Source: Paenibacillus sp. (GTDB lineage: Bacteria > Bacillota > Bacilli > Paenibacillales > Paenibacillaceae). From it: a DNA stretch of 64,000 nt. Each line of letters starts with the position of its first letter. Within the stretch, counting starts at the first letter, position 1. This document shows, one piece after another, positions 9,627 to 18,377 of the stretch. Below the pieces are notes generated by a model, which saw only the letters and a program-made list of their open reading frames with translations, was not told the DNA's origin and made no database searches. The translations under genes were made by a program, and so were the position numbers. The stretch spans positions 124,001-188,000 of the forward strand of contig JAILZT010000006.1 in assembly GCA_023512345.1 (NCBI GenBank), read 5' to 3'.

Positions 9627-9664
9627 GCCCAAGTCCGAATAATATTCGAGGCTCGGGTTATTTT
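9627..9664 (+). terminator. Weak terminator-like hairpin
   Basis: Imperfect stem (GCCC..CCGAAT / ATTCG..GGGTT) followed by ATTTT, 20 bp after the 9227 gene. Confidence 0.4.
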
Positions 9665-9767
9665 ACATGCCGTTATAGAGATCCCTGATCATTGAAAGTT
9701 TTGCTTCTGTGACTGTTCATCGGTTAAAATAGAAGCAGTCACAAATACGTAAATCGGGAGAGTAACC

Positions 9768-10505
9768 GTGAAAGAACACGAAAGCAGACATCATACCTTA
9801 AGTCAGTTACAAATACACGTGCAGGATCTTCGCAAATGGGAGAAGGAACAAGGCTACCCAAGGAAGATTGATGAGTTAATGCAACTGCCAGCACTTTATC
9901 GTCTAGCCCTGAATGAACTTCAGAATAAAATCGATGTCATCAAGACCGAATGGCAAATTCGTGACGGCTTCAGCCCTATTGAGCATATTAAATCCCGGAT
10001 TAAGGAACCTAAGAGTATTCTGCAAAAAATGGAACGTAAAGGCTACGAACTCAGCAGCGAAAATATGGAGCAATACATCCATGATATCGCAGGGATGCGA
10101 ATCGTATGCGCATTTGTTAAAGACATTTATCGGCTTGTGGATCATCTATGTATACGTGAGGATATCCGCGTCCTTGAGATCAAGGATTATATTGCCCATC
10201 CCAAACCTAATGGGTATCAGAGCCTGCATTTGATTGTTTCCATTCCCCTTATTCTGCTTGAGGGCACTCGTTGGGTGAAGGCAGAAATTCAGCTGCGCAC
10301 CCTTGCCATGGATTTCTGGGCCAGCATGGAACATATTCTATATTATAAATTCGATAAGCAGCTTCCAGCACATGTGGCAGAGGAACTGAAGGAAGCCGCT
10401 CGGGCCGCCGATGAGCTGGACCAAAAAATGCTTCGCCTGCGAACAGAAATTTTGGAACTATCGGATGGTGTCAGCAATACGGGCACTGACGAACCGAGCA
10501 GTTAA
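9768..10505 (+). CDS. Small alarmone synthetase (GTP pyrophosphokinase, RelA/SpoT domain)
   Basis: Makes (p)ppGpp from ATP and GTP/GDP, 245 aa. It has only the synthetase domain, with no HD hydrolase, TGS or ACT domains, so it belongs to the SAS group (RelQ/YjbM or RelP/YwaC). Signature motifs: GFSPIEHIKSRIKEPKSI near 65-82, DIAGMRIVC near 107, HPKPNGYQSLHLIV near 144-157, and EIQLRTLAMDFWASMEH near 173-189. The GTG start has GGGAG upstream. RelP versus RelQ cannot be settled by eye. A strong terminator follows. Confidence 0.9.
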   Translation: MKEHESRHHTLSQLQIHVQDLRKWEKEQGYPRKIDELMQLPALYRLALNELQNKIDVIKTEWQIRDGFSPIEHIKSRIKEPKSILQKMERKGYELSSENMEQYIHDIAGMRIVCAFVKDIYRLVDHLCIREDIRVLEIKDYIAHPKPNGYQSLHLIVSIPLILLEGTRWVKAEIQLRTLAMDFWASMEHILYYKFDKQLPAHVAEELKEAARAADELDQKMLRLRTEILELSDGVSNTGTDEPSS

Positions 10506-10515
10506 TCAACTTAAA

Positions 10516-10566
10516 AAAGGCAATCCCGCAACAGAGGTACTCTGTTGATAGGATTGCCTTTTTTTT
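10516..10566. terminator. Strong bidirectional terminator
   Basis: Stem AAGGCAATCC (10517-10526) / GGATTGCCTT (10551-10560), with an inner CAACAGA/TCTGTTG stem and T-runs on both strands. It separates the alarmone synthetase from the convergent helicase-associated gene. Confidence 0.85.
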
Positions 10567-10590
10567 GATTTTGAAGAGTTCGATAGAGTA

Positions 10591-11313
10591 TCACTTACTC
10601 TGTTGACGCGCACGTTGGGCAGCAGCTTCCGCCACCCGGCGCATCACATGAGCCAGCCCGTCTTGTACTTTAGGCGTCTGCGGCAGCAACGTTTGCCAAT
10701 CCTCAGCAGGTATCGCTACAGTTGGGTTCGCTGGGAAGGGACGGTCACCCACCTCATGAAAGGAAATTCCCGGCTGGTGCAGCGACCCTTCGGCAGCAGC
10801 CTCCGCCAACCATTCCCCAGAGGATATTGCTGGACCCTTACGCTCCAGCCGAGCCAGTTCTGCAGCCAGAACCACTGAAGGATTGGTGCCATTCACCTTC
10901 TCCGCTTCAGCTGCAGCTTCCGCCCATTGGGCAAATACAGCCTCTAGGAGCTCCTCCTTAGGAAACCCCATTAGTTTCAGTATCAAAATGGGTTGATCCG
11001 AGAGACTTTGTCTGATTTGCTTAAGCAAGTCTTCATTCATTATTTCTATGTCTTTTCCATCCGTACCTACATTCTGCTCGAGGTTGGCTGGCAAAATTTC
11101 CAATTCAGCGAACCAATGCGGCGCATGCCCTTGTAACAAAGCGTACACCTCATTAGGACACAGAGCTAAGCGCCGAACCAGCTCTTGGCGTGTGGAAGGT
11201 GACCATACAGGAACCTTGATCGATACCTCCGGGGATTTCTCAGGTGGGGCAATCCATGTAGCCTTCAATGCACCAGGGGCAGTCTCAAGCTGTAATTCTA
11301 TACTCCCATTCAT
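10591..11313 (-). CDS. Hypothetical protein partnered with the SNF2 helicase, 240 aa
   Basis: Ala/Glu/Leu-rich soluble protein of unknown function. It starts at the ATG at 11313 (MNGSIELQLE), which has GGGAGGG upstream. There is no CxC...CxH SWIM zinc motif, although SWIM proteins often accompany bacterial SNF2 helicases. The stretch PNEVYALLQGHAPHWF near residue 55 is notable. It begins 37 bp after the helicase stop on the same strand, so the two are probably one operon and functionally linked. Confidence 0.7.
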   Translation of the reverse strand: MNGSIELQLETAPGALKATWIAPPEKSPEVSIKVPVWSPSTRQELVRRLALCPNEVYALLQGHAPHWFAELEILPANLEQNVGTDGKDIEIMNEDLLKQIRQSLSDQPILILKLMGFPKEELLEAVFAQWAEAAAEAEKVNGTNPSVVLAAELARLERKGPAISSGEWLAEAAAEGSLHQPGISFHEVGDRPFPANPTVAIPAEDWQTLLPQTPKVQDGLAHVMRRVAEAAAQRARQQSK

Positions 11314-11350
11314 TTGATCCCTCCCACTGTGTGTGTAATTCTGCACTTCA

Positions 11351-14300
11351 CTACATCCAATCTTGTCCCTGCAGTTCGATCAGTTCCTTCAATTCATGGT
11401 TAGACATCTCCGTCAACCACGTTTCACCAGAGCCTACAACCTGCTCGGACAGACTTTTTTTACGTTCAATCAACTCATCTATACGTTCTTCCAAAGTGCC
11501 TTGGCAGATCAGCTTATGCACCTGCACATTTTTATGCTGACCGATCCGGAAGGCTCTGTCGGTTGCCTGATTCTCTACCGCCGGGTTCCACCAACGGTCA
11601 TAATGCAATACATGATTGGCCCGTGTAAGGTTCAAGCCCACACCACCAGCCTTAAGTGAGAGCACAAAGAACGCTGTACCCTCCCCTTCTTGAAAAGCAC
11701 GCACCATTTCATCCCGCTCCCGCTTAGGAACGCCGCCATGCAGGAACAACGGAGTTTGGCCGTAACGCCGGGCCAGTCGATTCACCAGCATTTCACCCAT
11801 CGCTACATACTGCGTGAAGATCAGCGCAGATTCACCCAGCTCAGCAATACTGTCCAACACCTCGAACATAACATCCATCTTACCCGAATGCTCATGCCGC
11901 AGACTGCGGCCCTCCTCTTTACGGAAAAGCCCGGGATGATTACAAATCTGCTTCAACTTCGTAAGCGAGGACAATACCAAGCCTCTCCTAGCCATACCTG
12001 AGCGTTCCCCTATGACACCCAGCATCTCATCCACAACACCCTGATACAGCGCTGCCTGAGTCTCTGAAAGCGGGCAGTAAGATTTCAGTTCCAGCTTCTC
12101 TGGGAGATCCTTGGAAATATCAGGATCGCTCTTAAGTCGGCGAAGCAGGAAGGGGGAGACCAACCGATGCAATTCTCTAAGCCGGTCGCCGCCTTCCCCC
12201 GACCCGTAACGCTGCCTGAAAGAGTGGTAGGTCCCTAGATACCCTGGATTCAAAAAGTGGAAGATGGACCACAGTTCACCCAAGCGATTCTCTACAGGAG
12301 TCCCTGTCATAGCTATGCGATTCGGAGCGGAAAGCTTCATCACACTTTGCGCCTGCTTGGTACGATGATTCTTGATATATTGAGCTTCATCGAGCACTAC
12401 CGTTGACCATTTGACCCCTGCCAGATCCTCGCTATCACGCCCTGCTAAATGGTAAGTGGTCAGTACAATATCATGGCTGGCCACTAGAGACAAGAAACTC
12501 TCACCACGGACCCGACGGCCTCCATGATGAATATGCACGGTTAATGAGGGAGCAAACCGCTGCAACTCCCGCTGCCAGTTACCAAGAAGCGAGGTCGGGC
12601 ACAGAATCAGTATAGGGCCTCTCTTTTCTCCGGAAGGTTGAGTCAGAGCACGGTCCAAGAGGCATGTAATAACCTGGACCGTCTTCCCTAGACCCATATC
12701 GTCGGCCAAACATACTCCAAAACCTAGTCCGCTTAAGGCAGACAGCCATTGAAAGCCCCGCTCCTGATAAGGACGAAGAGTCCCATGCAGACCCTCGGGT
12801 ATCTCCCGTTCCGGAAGATTGCGCAGCATATCGCCGCGCATTAGTGAGGCTAACAACCCAGAGGTCTCCATGCCTGTAACTGACATGCCCTTCCAAAGCC
12901 TATCTTCTTCATCTTCAGCTTCAAGCCTCATCCAATCCGCAGCCGACATTTCTCCGTGCTCATGCCGTTTCATATATCTGAGTACCTGACGTATTTCTTT
13001 GGGATCTACCTCAATCCATTCCCCGCGGAAACGCACAAAGGGTACGCCAGCCTCCATCAATTCCGTGAGCTCCTCAGCGCTGATTGAAGCCTCACCAAGC
13101 GATGCCTCAATGCGAAAGGAAATCAGTTCCTCCATACCAAGAGCAACAGGTGCCGGCCCTCCAGCCTCGTTCGCGAGCTGCTGCATTTTCATCTTCATCC
13201 CAATCCGTCGACGGCCCTCACGGCTCCATCGGGAAGGCATTTGAACAGTTATACCACGTGTCGTGAGTTGGGGCACGGTCTCTTTCAGAAAGAAGTAAAG
13301 ACGCTGAGGCTCCAAATCCACCCCAGTTGGAGCAGGTGAGTTAAGCCCGCGTTCAATATCAGGTGAAATTTTCGCGACCCTGCCTAAGAGTGTGAGAAGC
13401 TGCTCCTGAATATTCCGGTAACGTTTCCCCCATAAATTGAACTCCCGTTCTGCGCTGCCCCAAATCGAGCTGGCAGGCAACCAAAACTCACTTTCTTCAC
13501 GGCTTTCCGCCCAAAAGGATAGTCGCCATGTTCCATCTTCATCTGCTGGCGGCTCTAGACGCAGTCCAAGTCCCAGTTGTCCGCGCCGCTCCTCCTCTGT
13601 CTCTGTACGAGGCACTTCCGTTCCCGCTGTATCGGTGACAACGGCAAGAAGCTCAGTTACCTCAGCAGGAGTCCCCTGTACCGGGATATCCCGGCTGCCC
13701 GTGAGCAGACTATTCCACCACAGCTCAGTCAGAGGTGAATAGCCTCGGCGATAATTGGCTTTGTATGGAGACAGCTCACTCTCTATCCGGGAGATGACCC
13801 CCTTAACCTCGGTACTCATAACAGCCTGCAAAAAGGAGTAGAGCACATGTGCCCCTGCCTCCTCGCGAGTTGATAAGTCGCTGGCTTCAGCTGAAGGGCT
13901 GCCTAGTGCAAGAACAGGCATTGAAGCAGCTAGCTGCAGAAATATTTGTTTATGTTCTTGACTCCGAAAGGCAGGAATCCAGGAGGCTAGTGCCGCCTGT
14001 TCCCCTCCACGACGGCGCGATCCTACAGGACGCGGAGGCAAGGCTCCAGGCGTAATCCCACCTGTACCCAAAAGCTCCAAACCAAATCGCGCAGCGGCGG
14101 CCCAATACCTCATCTCGCCGCCAGGCTCAATACCTTGACTGAGGCATAGCGACTCATCCCAAGCCAAAAGCAGCTCAAACGCCTCCTTAGGCGTAAGTGC
14201 CAGGCCCTCAAGGGTTCGCCCTGGCAATTGCCGCCGCACAACCTTCCCTTCAACAGGAGCGGTTGGATACTTCACCTCAGCCAGACGCAGCGCGGCACCT

Positions 14301-14437
14301 GAAAAAGGACGTAAACCACCCCGCAGCTCCAGTCGTTTGACCACACGGGTCCAGGCATCTACCTTCGGTTCCGACGTTTCGCCGGAGAAGCAAAATAAAA
14401 CGTCCCCTAACCATATTGCATACAGATGCTTAGTCAT
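11351..14437 (-). CDS. SNF2-family DEAD/DEAH-box helicase (YwqA/HelZ-like)
   Basis: DNA-dependent ATPase/translocase of the SWI2/SNF2 group, 1028 aa. The N-terminal 500 residues fit the bacterial SNF2-associated region. The motor holds motif I DDMGLGKT near 577, motif II DEAQ near 683, motif III TGTPVENRLGELWS, and in the second lobe GGVGLNLTRANHV and ENQATDRAFRIGQ near 955. The start at 14437 has AGGAG six bases upstream; the frame to 14461 is less likely. It is complete and has the next gene 37 bp downstream. Roles in repair or transcription recycling are known for relatives; the role here is not shown. Confidence 0.9.
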   Translation of the reverse strand: MTKHLYAIWLGDVLFCFSGETSEPKVDAWTRVVKRLELRGGLRPFSGAALRLAEVKYPTAPVEGKVVRRQLPGRTLEGLALTPKEAFELLLAWDESLCLSQGIEPGGEMRYWAAAARFGLELLGTGGITPGALPPRPVGSRRRGGEQAALASWIPAFRSQEHKQIFLQLAASMPVLALGSPSAEASDLSTREEAGAHVLYSFLQAVMSTEVKGVISRIESELSPYKANYRRGYSPLTELWWNSLLTGSRDIPVQGTPAEVTELLAVVTDTAGTEVPRTETEEERRGQLGLGLRLEPPADEDGTWRLSFWAESREESEFWLPASSIWGSAEREFNLWGKRYRNIQEQLLTLLGRVAKISPDIERGLNSPAPTGVDLEPQRLYFFLKETVPQLTTRGITVQMPSRWSREGRRRIGMKMKMQQLANEAGGPAPVALGMEELISFRIEASLGEASISAEELTELMEAGVPFVRFRGEWIEVDPKEIRQVLRYMKRHEHGEMSAADWMRLEAEDEEDRLWKGMSVTGMETSGLLASLMRGDMLRNLPEREIPEGLHGTLRPYQERGFQWLSALSGLGFGVCLADDMGLGKTVQVITCLLDRALTQPSGEKRGPILILCPTSLLGNWQRELQRFAPSLTVHIHHGGRRVRGESFLSLVASHDIVLTTYHLAGRDSEDLAGVKWSTVVLDEAQYIKNHRTKQAQSVMKLSAPNRIAMTGTPVENRLGELWSIFHFLNPGYLGTYHSFRQRYGSGEGGDRLRELHRLVSPFLLRRLKSDPDISKDLPEKLELKSYCPLSETQAALYQGVVDEMLGVIGERSGMARRGLVLSSLTKLKQICNHPGLFRKEEGRSLRHEHSGKMDVMFEVLDSIAELGESALIFTQYVAMGEMLVNRLARRYGQTPLFLHGGVPKRERDEMVRAFQEGEGTAFFVLSLKAGGVGLNLTRANHVLHYDRWWNPAVENQATDRAFRIGQHKNVQVHKLICQGTLEERIDELIERKKSLSEQVVGSGETWLTEMSNHELKELIELQGQDWM

Positions 14438-14913
14438 CGTGATCTCCTGTCTTGTAAGCAAGCAGAAAGAGGGCTACCGTCCACATAAATACGGCAGTCA
14501 TCCTTTTCTACGAGAAATATAATTCGAACTATTTAAAGGAACAGTGCACAAAACAAGCGCTCTCCAATATAAAAAAACGTCTAAATCATGAAACGAAAAA
14601 AGGTTTTACCTTCATCTTATACGAAAAGGGCTAGATTTAAAAACGTTTCTGTATATTTTCGCATAGATTAGAGAGACAATCTTATGTAAGCGCAATATCC
14701 GTCCATATATAGGTTATTATTGGGTTAATTTTACAAACTATTCAAACCATCATCTTCTAGCCATCGCCGTGATTTTACCCAAGCTCCCAAAGGTTCTATC
14801 CAAAGATTTATGACCCAGAAGTCATTTATTTAATAAAACGCGTCTTAAGTGCTCATAAACCGGGTATATTCTATTATGAATTATCTAAGAACTCAAAACC
14901 GGGAGGAACTATT
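14438..14913. other. Divergent intergenic region
   Basis: 476 bp, AT-rich, between the helicase and the TspO-like gene. No ORF with an SD was seen. Near the right end, GTCTTA (14842-14847), 14 bases and GGGTAT (14862-14867) resemble a stress-sigma promoter, but many Paenibacillus lack SigB, so this is only noted. Confidence 0.4.
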
Positions 14914-15672
14914 ATGGAACGCACACATCCCTATAAGTGGTGGAATTTATTATTTTTTCTTGGCGTCATTATCGTGAACACCCTATCCGTGACATTACCC
15001 TTAGGCGGGAACAGCACCGGTGAAATATCGGATATGTATAAGACATATCTGACACCCGCGGGTTACGCTTTTTCAATCTGGTCTTTGATTTATGTGTTGC
15101 TTGCAGGCTTCGTCATCTATGGCTTCCGCTCCACTTCGGCTTCTAGAGATGCTGTACAAGCTGCAGGCATCTGGTTTGTCCTGAGTTGTATCTGCAATAT
15201 GGGTTGGCTCATTCTATGGCACTATTTGTACATCGAACTATCCCTTCTAGCCATGGTTCTGTTGTTAATCACACTTATCATTATGTATCGGAGAACTCGT
15301 AATATAGATAATCCTACCTCAGGCCAAAGATGGCTGGTTAAGCTGCCTTTCAGCATTTACTTAGCCTGGATCTCTGTCGCGACCCTAGTAAACGTAAGTA
15401 TAGTTCTGGAAAAAAACAACTGGAACGGTTTCGGGATCAGTGACACGACATGGGCTGTGATCATGCTTTGCGTGGGTATGCTGCTGGCCATTCTGGTAAG
15501 CTATCCTTATAGAGATCCAATATATCCGCTGGTGTTCGTATGGGCGTACATTGCAATTGCCTTAGAGCATAATGAGGCAGAAAATGTTTTCGTAACGGGA
15601 TGGGTTACCGCAGGACTTCTCTTACTCTACACTATCTGGCTTGTGCTGACCCCTGTCCGGAATCGCCGCTAG
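14914..15672 (+). CDS. TspO/MBR-related tryptophan-rich membrane protein
   Basis: 252 aa with about seven hydrophobic segments. It resembles the larger bacterial TspO-related proteins: the first helix WWNLLFFLGVIIVNTLSVTLP, then LTPAGYAFSIWSLIYVLLAG near residue 50, with the conserved 'P-A-G-Y-A-F-S-I-W' signature, and many Trp residues. TspO proteins bind porphyrins or act in stress signalling; the long form is less studied. SD GGGAGGA lies seven bases before the ATG. Monocistronic, convergent with ridA. Confidence 0.75.
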   Translation: MERTHPYKWWNLLFFLGVIIVNTLSVTLPLGGNSTGEISDMYKTYLTPAGYAFSIWSLIYVLLAGFVIYGFRSTSASRDAVQAAGIWFVLSCICNMGWLILWHYLYIELSLLAMVLLLITLIIMYRRTRNIDNPTSGQRWLVKLPFSIYLAWISVATLVNVSIVLEKNNWNGFGISDTTWAVIMLCVGMLLAILVSYPYRDPIYPLVFVWAYIAIALEHNEAENVFVTGWVTAGLLLLYTIWLVLTPVRNRR

Positions 15673-15690
15673 AGACTTGTTTATATCCAC

Positions 15691-15746
15691 AAAAAAGATC
15701 CTTTCATGCAACCTGCGATTACTGCAGATAGCATAAAAGGATCTTT
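15691..15746 (-). terminator. Terminator beyond ridA
   Basis: Near-perfect 16-bp stem (15694-15709 / 15731-15746; AAAGATCCTTT arms) with TTTTTT on the minus side. It lies 110 bp beyond the ridA stop; it may also stop the TspO-like transcript, whose side lacks a clear T-run. Confidence 0.6.
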
Positions 15747-15771
15747 AAAAATGATTCGTGAATTATTACCG

Positions 15772-15846
15772 GCTCTTTCTCGAAATCAGTGCCTGACTTT
15801 CCGTTTGTGTAACTGTACGGGATCGATTCGATCTAACTTCGCCTGA
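15772..15846. repeat. Solo left end of the MITE-like repeat
   Basis: About 75 bp closely match the left end of the element at 37340-37418: shared blocks GCTCTTTCTC, CAGTGC, GACTTTCCG and ATCTAACTTCGCCTGA. No right arm follows; the copy stops next to the ridA stop codon, so it is truncated or solo. Confidence 0.6.
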
Positions 15847-15853
15847 ACTTTTG

Positions 15854-16234
15854 TTATTTTTTACGAGCAACAGCTTCGATTTCTACTAATCCATCCTTAG
15901 GTAAACGAGCAACCTCGATGGCACTCCGCGCAGGATAAGGTTCCGAGAAAAAAGTGCTGTACACTTCATTAACTGCTGCGAAATCATTCATATCCTTCAG
16001 GAAGACTGTGGTCTTCACGACATGCTCTAGAGAAGCCCCTGCCTCCTCCAAAATAGCCTTCACATTGTTAAGCGCTTGTCGAGCCTGCTCCTGTACACCC
16101 TCCACCAAATCTCCCGTTTCCGGATTCAGCCCTAGCTGCCCCGAGGTGTACACCCAATTCCCCGCTGCTATAGCTTGACTGTAAGGACCGATCGCACCTG
16201 GTGCTTTTGTTGTAGAAACCTGTTTTTTACTCAT
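15854..16234 (-). CDS. ridA: RidA family protein (reactive intermediate deaminase)
   Basis: Hydrolyses enamine/imine intermediates released by PLP enzymes, protecting the cell from 2-aminoacrylate. 126 aa, the usual length. Typical sequence: [28 protein letters not shown] (split over residues 11-38), [15 protein letters not shown] near 80, and [16 protein letters not shown] near 100-115, with the conserved substrate-binding Arg in PARS. GGGAGG SD. It may be followed on the same transcript only by repeat sequence. Confidence 0.93.
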   Translation of the reverse strand: MSKKQVSTTKAPGAIGPYSQAIAAGNWVYTSGQLGLNPETGDLVEGVQEQARQALNNVKAILEEAGASLEHVVKTTVFLKDMNDFAAVNEVYSTFFSEPYPARSAIEVARLPKDGLVEIEAVARKK

Positions 16235-16300
16235 TTATCTTACGCCTCCCACCATCATTTATGGTCTCATTGTAATGGAAAATCTTTACTTAATGCAAAC

Positions 16301-16969
16301 CTATGACTCTTTACCAAGAACGTGAATAACCTCGTTATTATAGACATGCACTCCGCGTGTACCTACATTCGCGATATTGATCATAGCCCGAGCTACAGTT
16401 CTCCCTTGGATTGCCCGGTACTTCGCAGCTTTGCCGACAAGCAAGAAATCCAATCCCTTCATAAGCTTTGCAGCCACTCGCTCTCCTAATCTGAATTCTT
16501 GTCGAGGACCTAGCAGGAGCGATGGACGGAATAAATGCAGACCTTGAAAATCCAAGGCGCTCAACCCTTCCTCCATACGACCTTTAGTACGGGTGTAGAA
16601 ACTACGCGACTTCGAGTTGGCTCCCATAGAAGAGACTACCAAGAACTGCTTCACCTGCTTCTTCTTGGCGATGGCCGCTGCCTGCAAGGGATAATGAAAA
16701 TCTACACGTTCGAAATTGCTTTGCGATCCCGCTTTCTTGATTGTTGTACCCAGACAACAAAAAACTGCAGAACCCCCATTAAATAGATCCTCATACTGCT
16801 CTAGCTGATCCCAATTAATAATGATTTGTTTCAACTTGGGATGATCCTGATCTAGCGCATGACGCACCAATATCCTAACCTCATCCCAAGACCCGCTTCG
16901 GAGCAAGCCATCCGTGACTTCTTTACCTACAAGCCCGGTTGCTCCCAGTACTATTGCGATTCTTGCCAT
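16301..16969 (-). CDS. NAD(P)-binding oxidoreductase, atypical SDR (HTATIP2/YbjT-like)
   Basis: 222-aa Rossmann-fold protein with the dinucleotide-binding motif GATGLVGKEV at residues 9-18. It has CLGTTIKKAGSQ near 71, VVSSMGANSKSRSFYTRTKGRMEE near 112-135 (SDR-type Ser ... Tyr/Lys region), and RPSLLLGPR near 148. This layout matches the NAD(P)H-binding family containing human HTATIP2/TIP30 and bacterial homologues. Substrate unknown. It lies 28 bp downstream of the MFS transporter gene on the same strand, so the two may be co-expressed. Confidence 0.8.
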   Translation of the reverse strand: MARIAIVLGATGLVGKEVTDGLLRSGSWDEVRILVRHALDQDHPKLKQIIINWDQLEQYEDLFNGGSAVFCCLGTTIKKAGSQSNFERVDFHYPLQAAAIAKKKQVKQFLVVSSMGANSKSRSFYTRTKGRMEEGLSALDFQGLHLFRPSLLLGPRQEFRLGERVAAKLMKGLDFLLVGKAAKYRAIQGRTVARAMINIANVGTRGVHVYNNEVIHVLGKES

Positions 16970-16997
16970 TCGAAGAGTCTCTCCTTTAGACTAGGTT

Positions 16998-18272
16998 CTA
17001 TTCATCCTTCAGGATGCGTCTTCCCAGCAAAATAGCCAGGGCAAGCATCAGTATACCAACTACTAATTGCATTCCATACACTTGTGTCCAATGCGGCCAA
17101 TTCTCTATCCAGCCATAGATCTGACCCCCGATAAGAGGACCGAAGAACGAGGATAAACCTGTAAGTGCCGCAAACATCGCCATGTACATCGGCCGCTCCT
17201 TCTTGGGAGTATCACCGATAATGAAATTGAAGGCCAACTGGTTGAATCCGCCGACTCCTACGCCAAACACGATGTGCGCGGCGAACAAGACGACCAGCAT
17301 CGGCAGGACCGATAACAGACCCCACATCAGTGAAGATGCGGCAATAATCGGCAGAGTCCAGAGCAGCAGACGCTTATTGCTATACCTTGCATTCAGGTTG
17401 CCCCATACATAGAAGCTGCCCATCATAAATAACGTCTGAGATACATTTAGCAGTGATAAGGTCTCATAATTAATATTCAGCAATCGAAGCATTACATACG
17501 AATAGAGCGGCACCGTCAGATTCTGCAGCAGAAGCCACGCAGCAAGAAACAGTGTAGATTTCATAAACAGCGTATCTTGAAGCGGTTTCTTAAACATCGG
17601 TAAAAACTTATTTTCTTCCGACTTCTCGAAATGAACATCTGGATAAAAGAACAGCACTACAATATTAAGCCCGGCAAAAATCCATACGACAACATACAGA
17701 ATAAAAAAACCATGCCCTCCGGGGTATCGATCTAGAACAATTCCGCCAGCATATAAGACAGCACTACCTAATGCATTCAGAACCGTATTGCGAATACCAA
17801 AATATCGGCCCCTGACACGTGCGGGAACAAGGTCGCTAATAACAGAACTCCAAAGAACAGCTCCGGCTGTATTGGCTATGAAAGCGACTGTATACAATCC
17901 AATAAAAGTAACGACCCATAGATCTTTAGGAAGGACAAAAGGTATCAGTCCCGTTGAGGTCCATAGTATTCTATGGAGCGCTACACAAGTAACCATAGCC
18001 CATTTACGGCTCGGTAATTTCTGAATTAGAAAAGCAACACCAATCTGCGCTATATTAACGAGAGTAGTTAAAGCCAGAACAAAACCAATTTGGCTGGAAG
18101 ATGCCCCTAGGTAAAGTAGAAACCCTGTAAGAAACTGCCCTTGAAGCAGTACCTGAAAAATGGTTGCGGGAACTCCTTCCCATGTAGCTATATACAAGTT
18201 CTTGCGTTGCAATGAGATTTTCCGACTCGATTTCGAGCGGCTGATCAGCGGTCTGCTTCTCATGATGTTCAT
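16998..18272 (-). CDS. Major facilitator superfamily transporter
   Basis: 424 aa, about 12 membrane helices. The cytoplasmic loop after helix 4 carries PARVRGRYFGIRNTV, an MFS-like motif; the N-terminal 22 residues are strongly basic. The family resembles uncharacterised Firmicute MFS proteins and no substrate can be named. The SD AAGGAG is 12 bases from the ATG, slightly long. A good promoter lies 37 bp upstream, and the NAD(P)-binding gene follows after 28 bp. Confidence 0.85.
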   Translation of the reverse strand: MNIMRSRPLISRSKSSRKISLQRKNLYIATWEGVPATIFQVLLQGQFLTGFLLYLGASSSQIGFVLALTTLVNIAQIGVAFLIQKLPSRKWAMVTCVALHRILWTSTGLIPFVLPKDLWVVTFIGLYTVAFIANTAGAVLWSSVISDLVPARVRGRYFGIRNTVLNALGSAVLYAGGIVLDRYPGGHGFFILYVVVWIFAGLNIVVLFFYPDVHFEKSEENKFLPMFKKPLQDTLFMKSTLFLAAWLLLQNLTVPLYSYVMLRLLNINYETLSLLNVSQTLFMMGSFYVWGNLNARYSNKRLLLWTLPIIAASSLMWGLLSVLPMLVVLFAAHIVFGVGVGGFNQLAFNFIIGDTPKKERPMYMAMFAALTGLSSFFGPLIGGQIYGWIENWPHWTQVYGMQLVVGILMLALAILLGRRILKDE

Positions 18273-18308
18273 TGAGGTAATACACTCCTTTGATGCGGCT
18301 TTGGCTTC

Positions 18309-18336
18309 ATTCTACTCCGCATCATACTCCTGTCAA
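18309..18336 (-). promoter_or_regulatory. SigA-type promoter for the MFS transporter
   Basis: Minus-strand TTGACA (18336-18331), 16-base spacer, TAGAAT (18314-18309). Confidence 0.6.
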
Positions 18337-18377
18337 TACGATATAATCATATATTTCTTGGAGTTTTTTGGATTCCT

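Noticed and set aside
14842..14867. SigB-like promoter before the TspO-like gene
   Set aside because: Only the -10 part is a good match and SigB is often missing in Paenibacillus.
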